Shown piece after piece: positions 24,469-33,151 of a stretch of 47,201 nt of DNA; positions within the stretch are counted from its first letter, which is position 1, and each line of letters starts with the position of its first letter. The position numbers and the translations under genes were made by a program. Origin of the DNA: Bacteroidales bacterium (GTDB taxonomy: Bacteria; Bacteroidota; Bacteroidia; Bacteroidales; UBA932); assembly GCA_017617655.1 (NCBI GenBank), contig JAFZVU010000047.1:1-47201 (forward strand), given 5' to 3'. The notes under the pieces were generated by a model that was not told the origin of the DNA, ran no database searches, and was given only the letters and a program-made list of their open reading frames with translations.

Positions 24469-24783
24469 ATGGAACTTAACATTACTGATTCTAATTTCGA
24501 CGCCGTCCTCGCTGAAGGACTGCCGGTTATGGTTGATTTCTGGGCTCCCTGGTGCGGTCCCTGCAGAAGGGTTTCCCCCATCGTAGAAGAGCTTGCCGCC
24601 GAGTATGCAGGCAAAGTCCGCATCTGCAAATGCAACGTTGACGACAACGACGGCATTCCCATGAAATACTCTATCCGCAACATCCCCACCCTGCTGTTCT
24701 TCAAGAACGGCGAGCTTGTAGACCGTCTGGTCGGCGCCGTCCCCAAACAAGACATAGAAGACAAACTTAAATCATTACTGTAA
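24469..24783 (+). CDS. trxA: Thioredoxin
   Basis: Cytoplasmic disulfide reductase. The 104-residue product has the active site WCGPC at 28-32 (Cys29, Cys32), followed by R33 instead of the common K, and the cis-proline motif IPTLLFFKNGELVDRLVG near 72-89. No signal peptide. The stop TAA shares its last base with the ATG of the next gene (24783), so the barrel protein is translationally coupled to it. Confidence 0.95.
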   Translation: MELNITDSNFDAVLAEGLPVMVDFWAPWCGPCRRVSPIVEELAAEYAGKVRICKCNVDDNDGIPMKYSIRNIPTLLFFKNGELVDRLVGAVPKQDIEDKLKSLL

Positions 24784-25436
24784 TGAAAAAATTGATAGTT
24801 GCCCTCGTGGCTCTGTTTATCGCATCAGCCATCTCATTCAATGCCAATGCTGAAGGCCTTGTAATCAAAGGTGGTCTGAACTATACCCAACTCGATTTCA
24901 GCCAGTCTCTTAAGGACCAGGCCAAGGCTCTCGCCCTCGACGTGAGGTCTTACTCAGGTTTCCATGCCGGCGTCGGCTATCAGACCGAAGACATCATGGG
25001 ATTCACCCTGCAGCCTGAACTCCTCTATTCAAGGAAAGGCGTCAGACTCGGCGACGAAGTGAGCTGGGCCATGAACTATATCGAAATCCCCGTCAATGTG
25101 CAGTGGGGCATCGACCTCGTCGCACTCAGGCCCTTCGTACAGCTGAGCCCCTACATGGGATTCGCAATTGGCGACGGCCGCATCGCCGGCTCCAAGTCTT
25201 CAATCACAGACAGGGTATACAACTTCATCGAGAGCTTCAGCAGGGATGCCCACAAGTTCTCTTACGGTATAGGTATCGGCGGTGGAGTAGAGCTTATGCG
25301 CAAATTCCAGATCAGCGCCAAATACGTTTGGAACTTCGGCCAGGTAGCAAATGTAAACGAATACGTCAGCCAGGCGACTAACGTAAAGCGCGACACAGCT
25401 TCAGGTCTCGAGGTTTCAGTAGCTCTTCTGTTCTAG
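24783..25436 (+). CDS. Outer-membrane beta-barrel protein (PorT-like)
   Basis: Product of 217 residues with a signal peptide (MKKLIVALVALFIASAISFNANA). The rest alternates hydrophobic and polar residues as in membrane strands, e.g. GFHAGVGYQTEDIMGFTLQP, ELLYSRKGVRLGD, YIEIPVNVQWGI, FSYGIGIGGGVEL and a C-terminal SGLEVSVALLF ending in Phe. This fits the Bacteroidetes PorT-type eight-strand barrel family. Exact role unknown. Coupled to trxA. It converges on the next lipoprotein gene with no spacer base (stops at 25436 and 25437). Confidence 0.85.
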   Translation: MKKLIVALVALFIASAISFNANAEGLVIKGGLNYTQLDFSQSLKDQAKALALDVRSYSGFHAGVGYQTEDIMGFTLQPELLYSRKGVRLGDEVSWAMNYIEIPVNVQWGIDLVALRPFVQLSPYMGFAIGDGRIAGSKSSITDRVYNFIESFSRDAHKFSYGIGIGGGVELMRKFQISAKYVWNFGQVANVNEYVSQATNVKRDTASGLEVSVALLF

Positions 25437-25835
25437 CTATCTGAGAGAGCTGACAAGCCATTTGCCGCCCTCTTTCGTCAAGGTCAGACTCATTTCCTGG
25501 CCATGATCGTTACCCATAGGGTAAAGCATGTATTTGACATGTGCTTTACCCTTTTCTGTTTCATCATCTTCTACTGAGACTATCTCGAAACGGGTCTTCG
25601 CAGCGGCTTCCTTCATCTTTGCCAGCAGGGCTGTGTCGAGATTCTGCCAGCCTTCGGTGGCACGGTTCAGATTGGACAGCACCAGGCTGTCGCAATATGC
25701 GTCGATGCCTTCCATGTCCATAGAAAGATAGCCGGTAAGGAAAGATTCAGCTGCCTGCTGAGCCTTGCCGGAGCCTTTGGGAGCGCATGAGCAGAGCAGA
25801 GCTGCGGCACAGAGTACAAATAGTATCTTTTTCAT
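25437..25835 (-). CDS. Small lipoprotein, DUF4878-like
   Basis: Product of 132 residues with lipobox LLCSC (Cys17) followed by APKGSGKAQQAAESF. The fold pattern AAESFLTGYLSMDMEGIDAY and a C-terminal LTLTKEGGKWLVSSLR resembles the NTF2-like DUF4878 family of Bacteroidetes lipoproteins. Function unknown. It starts 8 bp after the C69 dipeptidase stop, so it is probably the second gene of that operon. Confidence 0.75.
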   Translation of the reverse strand: MKKILFVLCAAALLCSCAPKGSGKAQQAAESFLTGYLSMDMEGIDAYCDSLVLSNLNRATEGWQNLDTALLAKMKEAAAKTRFEIVSVEDDETEKGKAHVKYMLYPMGNDHGQEMSLTLTKEGGKWLVSSLR

Positions 25836-25843
25836 TTCTGTAA

Positions 25844-27538
25844 TTATTTCGATTCAAGGATATCGCCATGGTCCTGCACGATGCCGCGGAGCCAGCGCTC
25901 GGGGAAAGCGGGATGCTCGGGACTGGCCGGGATGTCGGTGCCTTCGGTCTGGAGCTTGAAGCTGCCGTCGGGATTCTGGACCTTTATGTTGCCGTCCATG
26001 AACTTCACGAGCAGTTCGTTCTCGAGCTGCTGCCAGCGTGAGAACATCCTCTGGGCCAGAGTGCAGCTCACGTCTGTGAGCACGGCCAGAGCCTCGTCGC
26101 GCTTGCCGGCCTTCAGCAGGTCGCCAGCCTTTGCATCGGCGAACTCAACTGCCTCGAGACAGAGGTTTTCGTGCTTCTCCACTTCCTTCAGGATTACCGG
26201 AGCTACGCGGTCGTACATCAGATATGCGAAGTGGGTAACCTTGTTGACCTGCCAGAATGCAGAGGTCGGAGAGTATTCGATCATGCTGCCGTTGCCCTCG
26301 CGGAAACACTCGGGCACTGCGGTAATATTGGTGTACATGGGTGTCAGGGCGGAAGTGCCGGCATCGTCCACGCCGAACCACTGGATGCCGCCGATCTCGT
26401 CGGGCAGCCAGCTGCGTGACTGGCAGAGGAGCCAGAAGCCGGTCTGCTGGGTGGCTATGGCCCTTTCGTTGACATAGCTCTTGCCGTCGACGGTGAAGCT
26501 CATGGGACGCCACCTGTAGGGAACATGGTTGGGGCCGGCGCCCACATCCTGGGTCATATCCATCGGAGTGCCCTCGAAATGGTCGCGCATCACATTGGAA
26601 AGAGCCCTTACGCTGACCTTGTCGGCCGGCTTTACGAAGAGCGGCATCTTGTGGGTCAGGTTGTGGCCCATGGCGAAGTCGAGGTAGTCGTCGGCCTTTG
26701 CCACATGGCTCTTGCCCTTGTCGTCAACCCAGCTGAAAGTGCCTCCGGTGAGGATGTTGAATGCAGACCATACCCTGGCCTCGCAGGCCCTTGCACCGCC
26801 GAAATCGATGGGGCAGTATGCGTCGCAGAAACTGAAGTCGGCATCCTTGCCGCTGAAGAAGCCCTTGCTGCGGGCGAACGAGATCACATCTTTCGCATAC
26901 AGGCAGTTCTCGGGGTCGTTCAGGGGGAAGGTGTGGATGCGGGACTGGTTGGCATGGGCGCAGATATATCCGTCAGGAATCCTGCGGGCAACCCATACGG
27001 TGCCTTTCTCGGAACCTTTGCCCACCATCTCCATGATCCAGGCCTCGTTGGCGTCGGCAATTGAGAATGACTCCCCTTCGCTGGGATAGCCGTACTGCTG
27101 CGTGAGCTCATCCATTATCGCAATAGCCTCGCGGGCCGTGCAGGCCCTCTGGAGGGTTATGTAGATCAGCGAACCGTAGTCTATACCGCCTTCATTCTCC
27201 AGGCCGGGACGGCCGCCGAAAGTAGTCTCGGTGATAGTCACCTGATGCTGGTTCATGTTTCCCACTGTCTGGTATGTGTGTGGAACCTGGTCGATGGTGC
27301 CGAGGTAATACCCCTCGTCCCAGCTGTGCACGGCGAGTTTGGAGGCTGCAGGCCAGTCAGCTGCGGGGTGGTAATACAGCACGCCGTAGAGCTGATGGCT
27401 GTCGGCGGCGTAAGTGACCATGACAGATCCGTCGGCCGAAGCGCCTTTGGTGACTATTACATTGGTGCATGCATCCGCCGGGCAGAGATTTGCAATAAGG
27501 CAGACGGCAAGGGCAGACAGTAAGAGAGCTTTTTTCAT
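25844..27538 (-). CDS. C69 (U34) family dipeptidase
   Basis: Ntn-type cysteine dipeptidase. The 564-residue precursor has a signal peptide ending ADA, and the mature protein begins with Cys24 in CTNVIVTKGASADG, the expected N-terminal nucleophile of the C69 family. Further motifs are VMVTYAADSHQLYG and the ETTFGGRPGLENEGGIDYG stretch. It is probably periplasmic, acting on dipeptides. The -7 box lies 72 nt upstream at 27611-27618. It leads a small operon with the lipoprotein downstream. Confidence 0.88.
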   Translation of the reverse strand: MKKALLLSALAVCLIANLCPADACTNVIVTKGASADGSVMVTYAADSHQLYGVLYYHPAADWPAASKLAVHSWDEGYYLGTIDQVPHTYQTVGNMNQHQVTITETTFGGRPGLENEGGIDYGSLIYITLQRACTAREAIAIMDELTQQYGYPSEGESFSIADANEAWIMEMVGKGSEKGTVWVARRIPDGYICAHANQSRIHTFPLNDPENCLYAKDVISFARSKGFFSGKDADFSFCDAYCPIDFGGARACEARVWSAFNILTGGTFSWVDDKGKSHVAKADDYLDFAMGHNLTHKMPLFVKPADKVSVRALSNVMRDHFEGTPMDMTQDVGAGPNHVPYRWRPMSFTVDGKSYVNERAIATQQTGFWLLCQSRSWLPDEIGGIQWFGVDDAGTSALTPMYTNITAVPECFREGNGSMIEYSPTSAFWQVNKVTHFAYLMYDRVAPVILKEVEKHENLCLEAVEFADAKAGDLLKAGKRDEALAVLTDVSCTLAQRMFSRWQQLENELLVKFMDGNIKVQNPDGSFKLQTEGTDIPASPEHPAFPERWLRGIVQDHGDILESK

Positions 27539-27594
27539 GCTGGCAGTATTTTTGATAAAGTCAGAATCATTGTCGAAACCGACTCTTTATTTTA

Positions 27595-27602
27595 TAACTT
27601 TG
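27595..27602 (+). promoter_or_regulatory. -7 box for the small secreted protein gene
   Basis: TAACTTTG, full match to TAnnTTTG, 29 nt before ATG 27632. It faces the minus-strand box at 27611-27618, so the two start points would be in head-on arrangement. Confidence 0.5.
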
Positions 27603-27610
27603 TATCACCA

Positions 27611-27618
27611 CAAAGATA
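27611..27618 (-). promoter_or_regulatory. -7 box for the C69 dipeptidase operon
   Basis: Reverse strand TATCTTTG, full match to TAnnTTTG, 72 nt before the dipeptidase ATG. It is downstream of, and pointing against, the plus-strand box at 27595-27602. Confidence 0.5.
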
Positions 27619-27631
27619 AGAAAAACCTACT

Positions 27632-28039
27632 ATGCATAAATTCATTTTCACTTTCGTCATAGTAGCCGCAATGACGGCTAGCTTCAACGCAGCTGCCCAG
27701 CAGCAGGATTCCCAGCTGCCGGACCCGATGGAAATGGCGGCCAAGATGGCCGACCAGCTGGAGAGAGACCTCGAACTGGATATAGTACAGGTGTTCAAGG
27801 TCGACACTATGTTCCAGCATTCCTACAAAAGCTATTATGAAGAGATGGAAAAGCTCGCAAAGGCAGGAGTTCCTTCCAATTCAGGCCAGTACCAGAGGAC
27901 TTCCGACATCTGGGGCAGATATATCGACACCCAGCTGCAGCAGATCCTGACCGAAGAGCAGTGGGCAAAATATCTCAAGACCGATGCCGGCCGCAACAAG
28001 AAGAGAAGGGACAAGAGGCTGGAAGAAAACAAATACTAG
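27632..28039 (+). CDS. Small secreted helical protein, unknown function
   Basis: Product of 135 residues with a signal peptide (MHKFIFTFVIVAAMTASFNA, cleavage near AAA-QQQ). The mature part is highly charged and helical. A late stretch LQQILTEEQWAKYLKTDAGR recalls the LTxxQ pattern of Spy/CpxP-type periplasmic proteins, followed by a basic tail NKKRRDKRLEENKY. The resemblance is weak. It overlaps the HAD gene by 4 bp at the 3' end. Confidence 0.75.
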   Translation: MHKFIFTFVIVAAMTASFNAAAQQQDSQLPDPMEMAAKMADQLERDLELDIVQVFKVDTMFQHSYKSYYEEMEKLAKAGVPSNSGQYQRTSDIWGRYIDTQLQQILTEEQWAKYLKTDAGRNKKRRDKRLEENKY

Positions 28040-28662
28040 CAGACAGCATATATCTCGTCGGCATTGCTGACGTGATATTTCGCAAGCACTCCCGCATCTA
28101 CATCTATACCGTTCCACGCAGCCAGCGCGAAATCGATGCCGGCGCCCGCAGCGCATTTGGCGTCGGACACAGTATCCCCCACATACAGACAATCCGCAGC
28201 ACTCACACCTGCCTTTGCCAGATAGGCAAAGGCTGGAGCGGGGTCGGGTTTGTGCTTGTCTGAATCTGCGGAGGTCACGATGACATCGAAATAGTATATA
28301 ACCGGCGCCATTATGGGGTCCTGTTCAAGTTCCATCAAGGAGCGGGAGGTGACTATGCCGAGCTTCTTGCCCTCTGTCTTGAGCCGTTCCAGCATCTCCA
28401 GCACACCGTCGAAGAAATGGGAGAACTGGTGCAAGGCCACAAAATGTTCTTCCCACACTTCGAGGAAAAACTTCGGATCCTGAGGATAGAGCATCTCGGC
28501 CGTCAGGAAACTGGGTATGCCGAAATACTTCTCAAGCGACTTGAGAGACACGTCCTCGTTCAGCAATTCCTTGATTGTCTCCTGGAGAGAACCAAGCCCC
28601 GTCTGGTAGGTGTCTACAAGAGTTCCGTCAATGTCGAATATGATGTGCTTGTAGGCTCCCAA
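28036..28662 (-). CDS. HAD-superfamily hydrolase, phosphoglycolate phosphatase-like
   Basis: Cytoplasmic phosphatase. The 208 residues start with TTG 28662, which gives YKHIIFDIDGTLVDT with the catalytic DxD (Asp10, Asp12). Motif II is VTSRS, motif III lies in DSDKHKPDPAPA, and motif IV is YVGDTVSDAKCAA. A helical cap separates motif I and II. A longer reading from 28713 would overlap the previous gene by 49 bp and add a non-conserved leader. The TTG is 2 bp after the stop of the upstream lipoprotein gene. Substrate unknown. Confidence 0.85.
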   Translation of the reverse strand: MGAYKHIIFDIDGTLVDTYQTGLGSLQETIKELLNEDVSLKSLEKYFGIPSFLTAEMLYPQDPKFFLEVWEEHFVALHQFSHFFDGVLEMLERLKTEGKKLGIVTSRSLMELEQDPIMAPVIYYFDVIVTSADSDKHKPDPAPAFAYLAKAGVSAADCLYVGDTVSDAKCAAGAGIDFALAAWNGIDVDAGVLAKYHVSNADEIYAVC

Positions 28663-28664
28663 TC

Positions 28665-30152
28665 CTAACTGTTTTTGAATTCCAGCACCTGCATGATCAC
28701 ATGTCCGCCCCATGTGAGGAACACCAGGACTCTGGTGGTGCCTGTCGGGTCGGAGAACGCTGCAGGAGTAGTGAACGTGATAGTACCGGTGACAGTAGAG
28801 CCTGAGACAGACTTCGTAAGTTTTGTCACATTTGCTCCGTCAAGACCTATCGCCTCGATCTGCAAGTTTGAAGGAGCGTCCTTGACGGTATAATTCACGC
28901 CGTAGGTAGTGCTTGGAGTTATCTTTGAGTAGAGATATGTCAGATTGTCGTAGGTAATTCCTGTCGGCGGGGTGAAAGAGATGGTAGGAGTCTTCTCGTA
29001 ATAGAGAGGGATAGCAATCACCTGGTCGTCTGCCAGAGTAAGGGTGACGCCGTCGGTGCCCACTGCTACGGCCTTGAACATAACGCTCTGCTTGATGGGG
29101 TTGGCAATCACAAGGTTGCCGTCCGGGTCGCGCAGCCACTGATAGTTGTTGATGTCAGGGTAGAAACTGTATACGTAGTAGAAAGCGCCGAGAGTGTCGC
29201 GGACAGACAGCATCGGAGAGCCGGACATAGAAGAAGCCAGAGCCTTCTCGCCGTTGTCCTTGTACATCCAGTCGAAGTCGCCGTCACCTATCTTGATGGT
29301 CCAGTAGTCAAGCCAGTCGTCGTAATCCCTCTTGATGGCGAAGGTGAAGGGAACTCCGTCTTTACCGGAACGGATCTCAAGCTCCTTGCCGTTGTTGAGC
29401 ACGAGTTTGTAGCCGACAATCTCTTCCTCTTCCATGATCTGGGTGATGCTCTTCACTGCAAGAGTAGTGTCGATTCTTGCAAGCAGGGCGCTGGCGTTCT
29501 GGAGCTCGGTGTTGATGTCGTTGCACTTGTCGACAAGACGGAGGAAGTAAGCTTCCGTCGGAATCTGGAACACTCCGCCGGTTGACAGCGTGAATGTCAC
29601 GAAAGCGTCGCTGATGCTGATATTCTTGAACACTGACGAGCCGGGTTCACCCGTGGCCTTGCAAAGCCTGGTCCAGGTGCCGCCTCCGTCGTATGAATAC
29701 TGCCACCAGCCGTCTTCTATCTTCATCTGGGGAGTCAGACCGGAGGCCCTGATCTTGAGTCCGAGGCTTGACAGCAGCCACTGGGGCTCCTCAGCCCCGT
29801 ACTGCACTGTCCAGTAATAGAACCCGTCTTCGTATCTCCTGATGCCGAGATTCGGAGAGACGCCGTCGATGCCCTGGATGAGCGTCAGAGTCTGACCGCT
29901 GGCAAAAGTAACCAGATAGGAACCGTTGTTCTTGACAGGAGTGATGCTCTTGATCATGTCGTGGTCTTCGAGAGCCGAGATGATCTTTGAGGCGCTTGCA
30001 TAGTATTCGTTGATCCTGGTAATCGTGGTCTCCAGGTTGGCGATACGGTCCTTGTACCCTGAGAGGGTATCCATAAGGTCATCGGTACATGAGATGACTG
30101 ACAGCATTGAAAGCGCTGCGAGAACTATGGTGTATATCCTTTTCATCTTCAT
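28665..30152 (-). CDS. DUF4988-like lipoprotein 1 of 3
   Basis: Product of 495 residues with lipobox SVISC (Cys22) followed by TDD, acidic as in Bacteroides surface lipoproteins. A coiled coil (about 30-60) precedes a module GIDGVSPNLGIRRYEDGFYY (90-109), then WTVQYG and a WWQYSYDGGGTW stretch. A second module (GKDGVPFTFAIKRDYDDW) follows near residue 260. The C-terminus is an Ig-like domain. The N-terminal architecture matches the DUF4988/PL29 N-terminal domain family. No enzymatic motif seen. Paralogue of the next two genes upstream; the HAD gene follows by 2 bp. Confidence 0.75.
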   Translation of the reverse strand: MKMKRIYTIVLAALSMLSVISCTDDLMDTLSGYKDRIANLETTITRINEYYASASKIISALEDHDMIKSITPVKNNGSYLVTFASGQTLTLIQGIDGVSPNLGIRRYEDGFYYWTVQYGAEEPQWLLSSLGLKIRASGLTPQMKIEDGWWQYSYDGGGTWTRLCKATGEPGSSVFKNISISDAFVTFTLSTGGVFQIPTEAYFLRLVDKCNDINTELQNASALLARIDTTLAVKSITQIMEEEEIVGYKLVLNNGKELEIRSGKDGVPFTFAIKRDYDDWLDYWTIKIGDGDFDWMYKDNGEKALASSMSGSPMLSVRDTLGAFYYVYSFYPDINNYQWLRDPDGNLVIANPIKQSVMFKAVAVGTDGVTLTLADDQVIAIPLYYEKTPTISFTPPTGITYDNLTYLYSKITPSTTYGVNYTVKDAPSNLQIEAIGLDGANVTKLTKSVSGSTVTGTITFTTPAAFSDPTGTTRVLVFLTWGGHVIMQVLEFKNS

Positions 30153-30162
30153 TCCTCCTGAC

Positions 30163-31611
30163 CTATTTCTTGGTTAATGAAATCCTGTATGTCTCTATGT
30201 TTCCGTTTCCGTCTGAAACCATTACCAGCAGCGTGGATTTGGCGGGGGCCGTAGGTTCAGCCGTTATGGAAATGGTTCCGCTGAGCTTCCTGGCAGCGGA
30301 GTCGTATTTCCTGGTAACCGAAGCATGATAGCCGGTGTCGGCGATGGCGGTAATCGCCGCAGTAGAGGGCACCGAACGGAGCTCATAGGTAACTTTCACC
30401 GCTTCTCCGGATGCCGGGACGTTTACTGACGTAGCGCTCAGCACTACGGTGAAAGGAACATAGCGGGGCACGGAGAACGCTGAGCCGGAAACCGGGGTAA
30501 ACAGCACGTAATTGTCTTTGATCTCGACTTTTGAGAACAGCTGGATTACATTGGCGTCAGACGCGACTACCTTCTTGCCGTCCTTGTCGTAGAGAAACAT
30601 CTTGACACCCTTCTCGCCATATTTGTATGCCCAGTAGTACTTGCCGTCGCCGGACGAGTTGTCGAGCATGAATATGGGGGTAAGACCCTCGGTCGGGGAG
30701 GCCTGCACCATCCTGTCGAGGTCGTCATACAGCCACTCTACCTTGTCGCCGTCTACTATGGCCCAATAGTATGCACCGTCGGTGTACTGGGCGATGGTTA
30801 TCTGCTGGCCTTCGGCGGGCTTGCCGTTATATGCAGTGACGGTAGTGTTATCGCTGAACACCAGGCTGTATCCTACCGTATCCTTGTCCTGTACGATCGG
30901 AACCACATTCTTGACGTAGTTGTTAGACTCCTTAGCCCGGTAAACCTGCTTGAGAGCCTCTATGTTGGCGTTCAGGGAATTCAGCTGCGACACATATTCT
31001 TCATAGAGGGAATAGAGAGGGAAGCTCACCGTCTTGCCGCTGATGAGGTAGAGGTAGACGTAGTTGCCTCTTGTGACCATGCTGTCTACGAAAGATTTGC
31101 CGTCGGCAGCCTGGGCCTTGTCGAAAGTCTGCCAGATATAGCCGTTGTCGAAAGACACCTGCCATACTCCGTCTACTATCTTCATGATGGGGCTTGCCAC
31201 TGTCGCGGCCACTTTCTGTCCGGTCTCGTCATATATGAATTCCGTCTTTCCGTTGACGGTGACTATCCAGTAGTACATGCCGTCTTCGCCAAGTTTCAGG
31301 CCGACGATGGGATCATCCTTGCTGACACCGTTGTTCAGAGTGATGGAAGTGCCGTCGGAGAAAAGGATAGTATATCCTACGATATCCTTGCCTGAATAGA
31401 CGGGGCGGTATGAAGTGACGTAGACGTATGAATTGTATTTGTCGACCATCTTCTGGAGAGCCTCGGTGTTCTCGTTGATGATGGCCAGCTTCTTGTTCAA
31501 GTTCTCCACCCTGCGTTCCAGAGCCGAGAGCTCATTCTCCACTTCAGTGAAGCAAGAGACGGTGAGCAGAGAGGTAATCGCAAGGATTGCTATGTATCTG
31601 AATGTTCTCAT
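30163..31611 (-). CDS. DUF4988-like lipoprotein 2 of 3
   Basis: Product of 482 residues with lipobox LTVSC (Cys20). A coiled coil (LSALERRVENLNKKLAIINE) follows, then module one (VGLKLGEDGMYYWIVTVNGK and a WQVSFDNGYIWQTF stretch). Module two (QITIAQYTDGAYYWAIVDGD) and a third DGKYYWAYKYGEKG follow. The C-terminus (VVLSATSVNVPASGEAVKVT) looks like a BACON/Ig domain. Same family as its neighbours; 10 bp before gene 1 and 3 bp after gene 3, so one operon. Function unknown; cell-surface role inferred. Confidence 0.75.
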   Translation of the reverse strand: MRTFRYIAILAITSLLTVSCFTEVENELSALERRVENLNKKLAIINENTEALQKMVDKYNSYVYVTSYRPVYSGKDIVGYTILFSDGTSITLNNGVSKDDPIVGLKLGEDGMYYWIVTVNGKTEFIYDETGQKVAATVASPIMKIVDGVWQVSFDNGYIWQTFDKAQAADGKSFVDSMVTRGNYVYLYLISGKTVSFPLYSLYEEYVSQLNSLNANIEALKQVYRAKESNNYVKNVVPIVQDKDTVGYSLVFSDNTTVTAYNGKPAEGQQITIAQYTDGAYYWAIVDGDKVEWLYDDLDRMVQASPTEGLTPIFMLDNSSGDGKYYWAYKYGEKGVKMFLYDKDGKKVVASDANVIQLFSKVEIKDNYVLFTPVSGSAFSVPRYVPFTVVLSATSVNVPASGEAVKVTYELRSVPSTAAITAIADTGYHASVTRKYDSAARKLSGTISITAEPTAPAKSTLLVMVSDGNGNIETYRISLTKK

Positions 31612-31614
31612 CTG

Positions 31615-33051
31615 CTAGTCCTCCTTTGCTACATTGATAGTCTTGACCATAGTCTTGGTCGAACCGTTGCCGGCAGACACTACCAGCATTACCTTGCCGT
31701 TGCCGGTGAATCCCGCAGCGGCCTTTATGGCAATCTTGCCGGTGCCCGGGTCGTCAGTATAGATGGATGTCGTCGCCGTCAGAGCCCCCTGGGTGATGAC
31801 ATTGTACCTGGCATAGACATCAATGCCGTAAACGCGGAATGTCACATCCTTGGAAGCGCCCGGTTTGAGGCTGATCGACTCTGTGCTGAGGGCGACCGTG
31901 TAAATCTTGGGAATCATGATTGTCGCGCCGCTGGCCAGGGTGACTGTAAGATAATCCCTGGCGCTGTTGTCGACGCTCTTGAAAAGCGCCAGCTCGCCGC
32001 CGTGGCTTGTCACGGGTACCTTCTTGCCGTATGAGTCGAGAACCAGGGTGGTATCGCCTCCCGCTACGACGTTCCAGTAATAAGTCTTGTCGCTGTTGTC
32101 AAGCACAGGGACAACTACAGGAATATCCAGGTCCACTACTGTTGCGGCCATGCGGTTGCCTTTGCTGTCGAGGATCCAGTTCTTCGTGCCGTCGGAAGAG
32201 ACTATAGCCCAGAAATAGACAGAGTCCGTGGCTTCCTTCTCGGCAGAGATATAGGGGCTGCCTTTATCGATCCAGTCCTTGACCGTAAATTTCTCGCCGT
32301 TGGAAAGCAGCACTACAGAGCCCGCCACTTTCCCGTCGACTATCAGGTCGGTGACAGAGACCACGCAGATAGCTCTCTTGGAAAGGTCCTTGATCAGGGT
32401 GGACAGGCTGTTCATGTTCTGGTTGATGCTTGTCGCACTCTGCTGGAGATTCTGCACCAGCTTGTTGGTCGGGATCTTGAAAGTTTCTTCCTCAGTCTCG
32501 AAGATTACGTAGTCGTCGTTGTATGAAATCTTCTTGAAGATGTCATCACCGTTGGCGCCGTCGGCCTCGCCGAGATACTGCCAGGTCTTGCGGCTGTCGT
32601 ATGAGATGTAGAACTTGCCGTTCTCTATCTTGAGCAGAGGCACCATTCCGACAGCTGAAACCATGTCGCCGGCTTCGTTGATGATATACTGCGACTCGCC
32701 GCTGCCGTACTGGATGGTCCAGTAGTAGTTGCCGTCGGCAGGGTTACGCTTGATGCCGACCCTGGGGACGTGGGCGTCAGTACCGTGATAGATCACGATA
32801 TCTCCGGCGGAGTTGAAATGGATGGCATAGCCGGCATTGTCGTCGAGCTGGCTTATACCGGTGATGAAATCCTTCTTCTGGTAGGCATACAGGACGGCAT
32901 AGAGAGATGCGATGGTAGTGTTCTGCTTCTCGAGTTCCTCCTCCAGCTTTGTAATCTGCTCGTCGAGCGCAGCCATCCTCTCCTTGATTTCGCCCGTACA
33001 ACCCGTCAGGATTGTCATCAAAATGATTGTGGCCGTTAATATTCTTTTCAT
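31615..33051 (-). CDS. DUF4988-like lipoprotein 3 of 3
   Basis: Product of 478 residues with lipobox ILTGC (Cys18). The coiled coil (ALDEQITKLEEELEKQNTTI) is the clearest of the three. Module one is VPRVGIKRNPADGNYYWTIQ plus a FYISYDSRKTWQYL stretch; module two has DSVYFWAIVSSDGTKNWILD and a third is KTYYWNVVAGGDT. The C-terminus (VALSTESISLKPGASKDVTF) is BACON/Ig-like. It is the first gene of the lipoprotein operon. I see no good -7 box in the 100 bp upstream on this strand. Confidence 0.75.
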   Translation of the reverse strand: MKRILTATIILMTILTGCTGEIKERMAALDEQITKLEEELEKQNTTIASLYAVLYAYQKKDFITGISQLDDNAGYAIHFNSAGDIVIYHGTDAHVPRVGIKRNPADGNYYWTIQYGSGESQYIINEAGDMVSAVGMVPLLKIENGKFYISYDSRKTWQYLGEADGANGDDIFKKISYNDDYVIFETEEETFKIPTNKLVQNLQQSATSINQNMNSLSTLIKDLSKRAICVVSVTDLIVDGKVAGSVVLLSNGEKFTVKDWIDKGSPYISAEKEATDSVYFWAIVSSDGTKNWILDSKGNRMAATVVDLDIPVVVPVLDNSDKTYYWNVVAGGDTTLVLDSYGKKVPVTSHGGELALFKSVDNSARDYLTVTLASGATIMIPKIYTVALSTESISLKPGASKDVTFRVYGIDVYARYNVITQGALTATTSIYTDDPGTGKIAIKAAAGFTGNGKVMLVVSAGNGSTKTMVKTINVAKED

Positions 33052-33123
33052 TATAACTGATTATTCAAGAACGCAATAATACTTATTATAGATGCAAATA
33101 ACAAAGAATACGCTGCATTTTAT

Positions 33124-33131
33124 TAATTTTG
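33124..33131 (+). promoter_or_regulatory. -7 box for the EEP-family gene
   Basis: TAATTTTG, full match to TAnnTTTG, 20 nt before ATG 33152. No clear -33 TTTG. Confidence 0.5.
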
Positions 33132-33151
33132 TATAAAACGATTTCTGCCCT

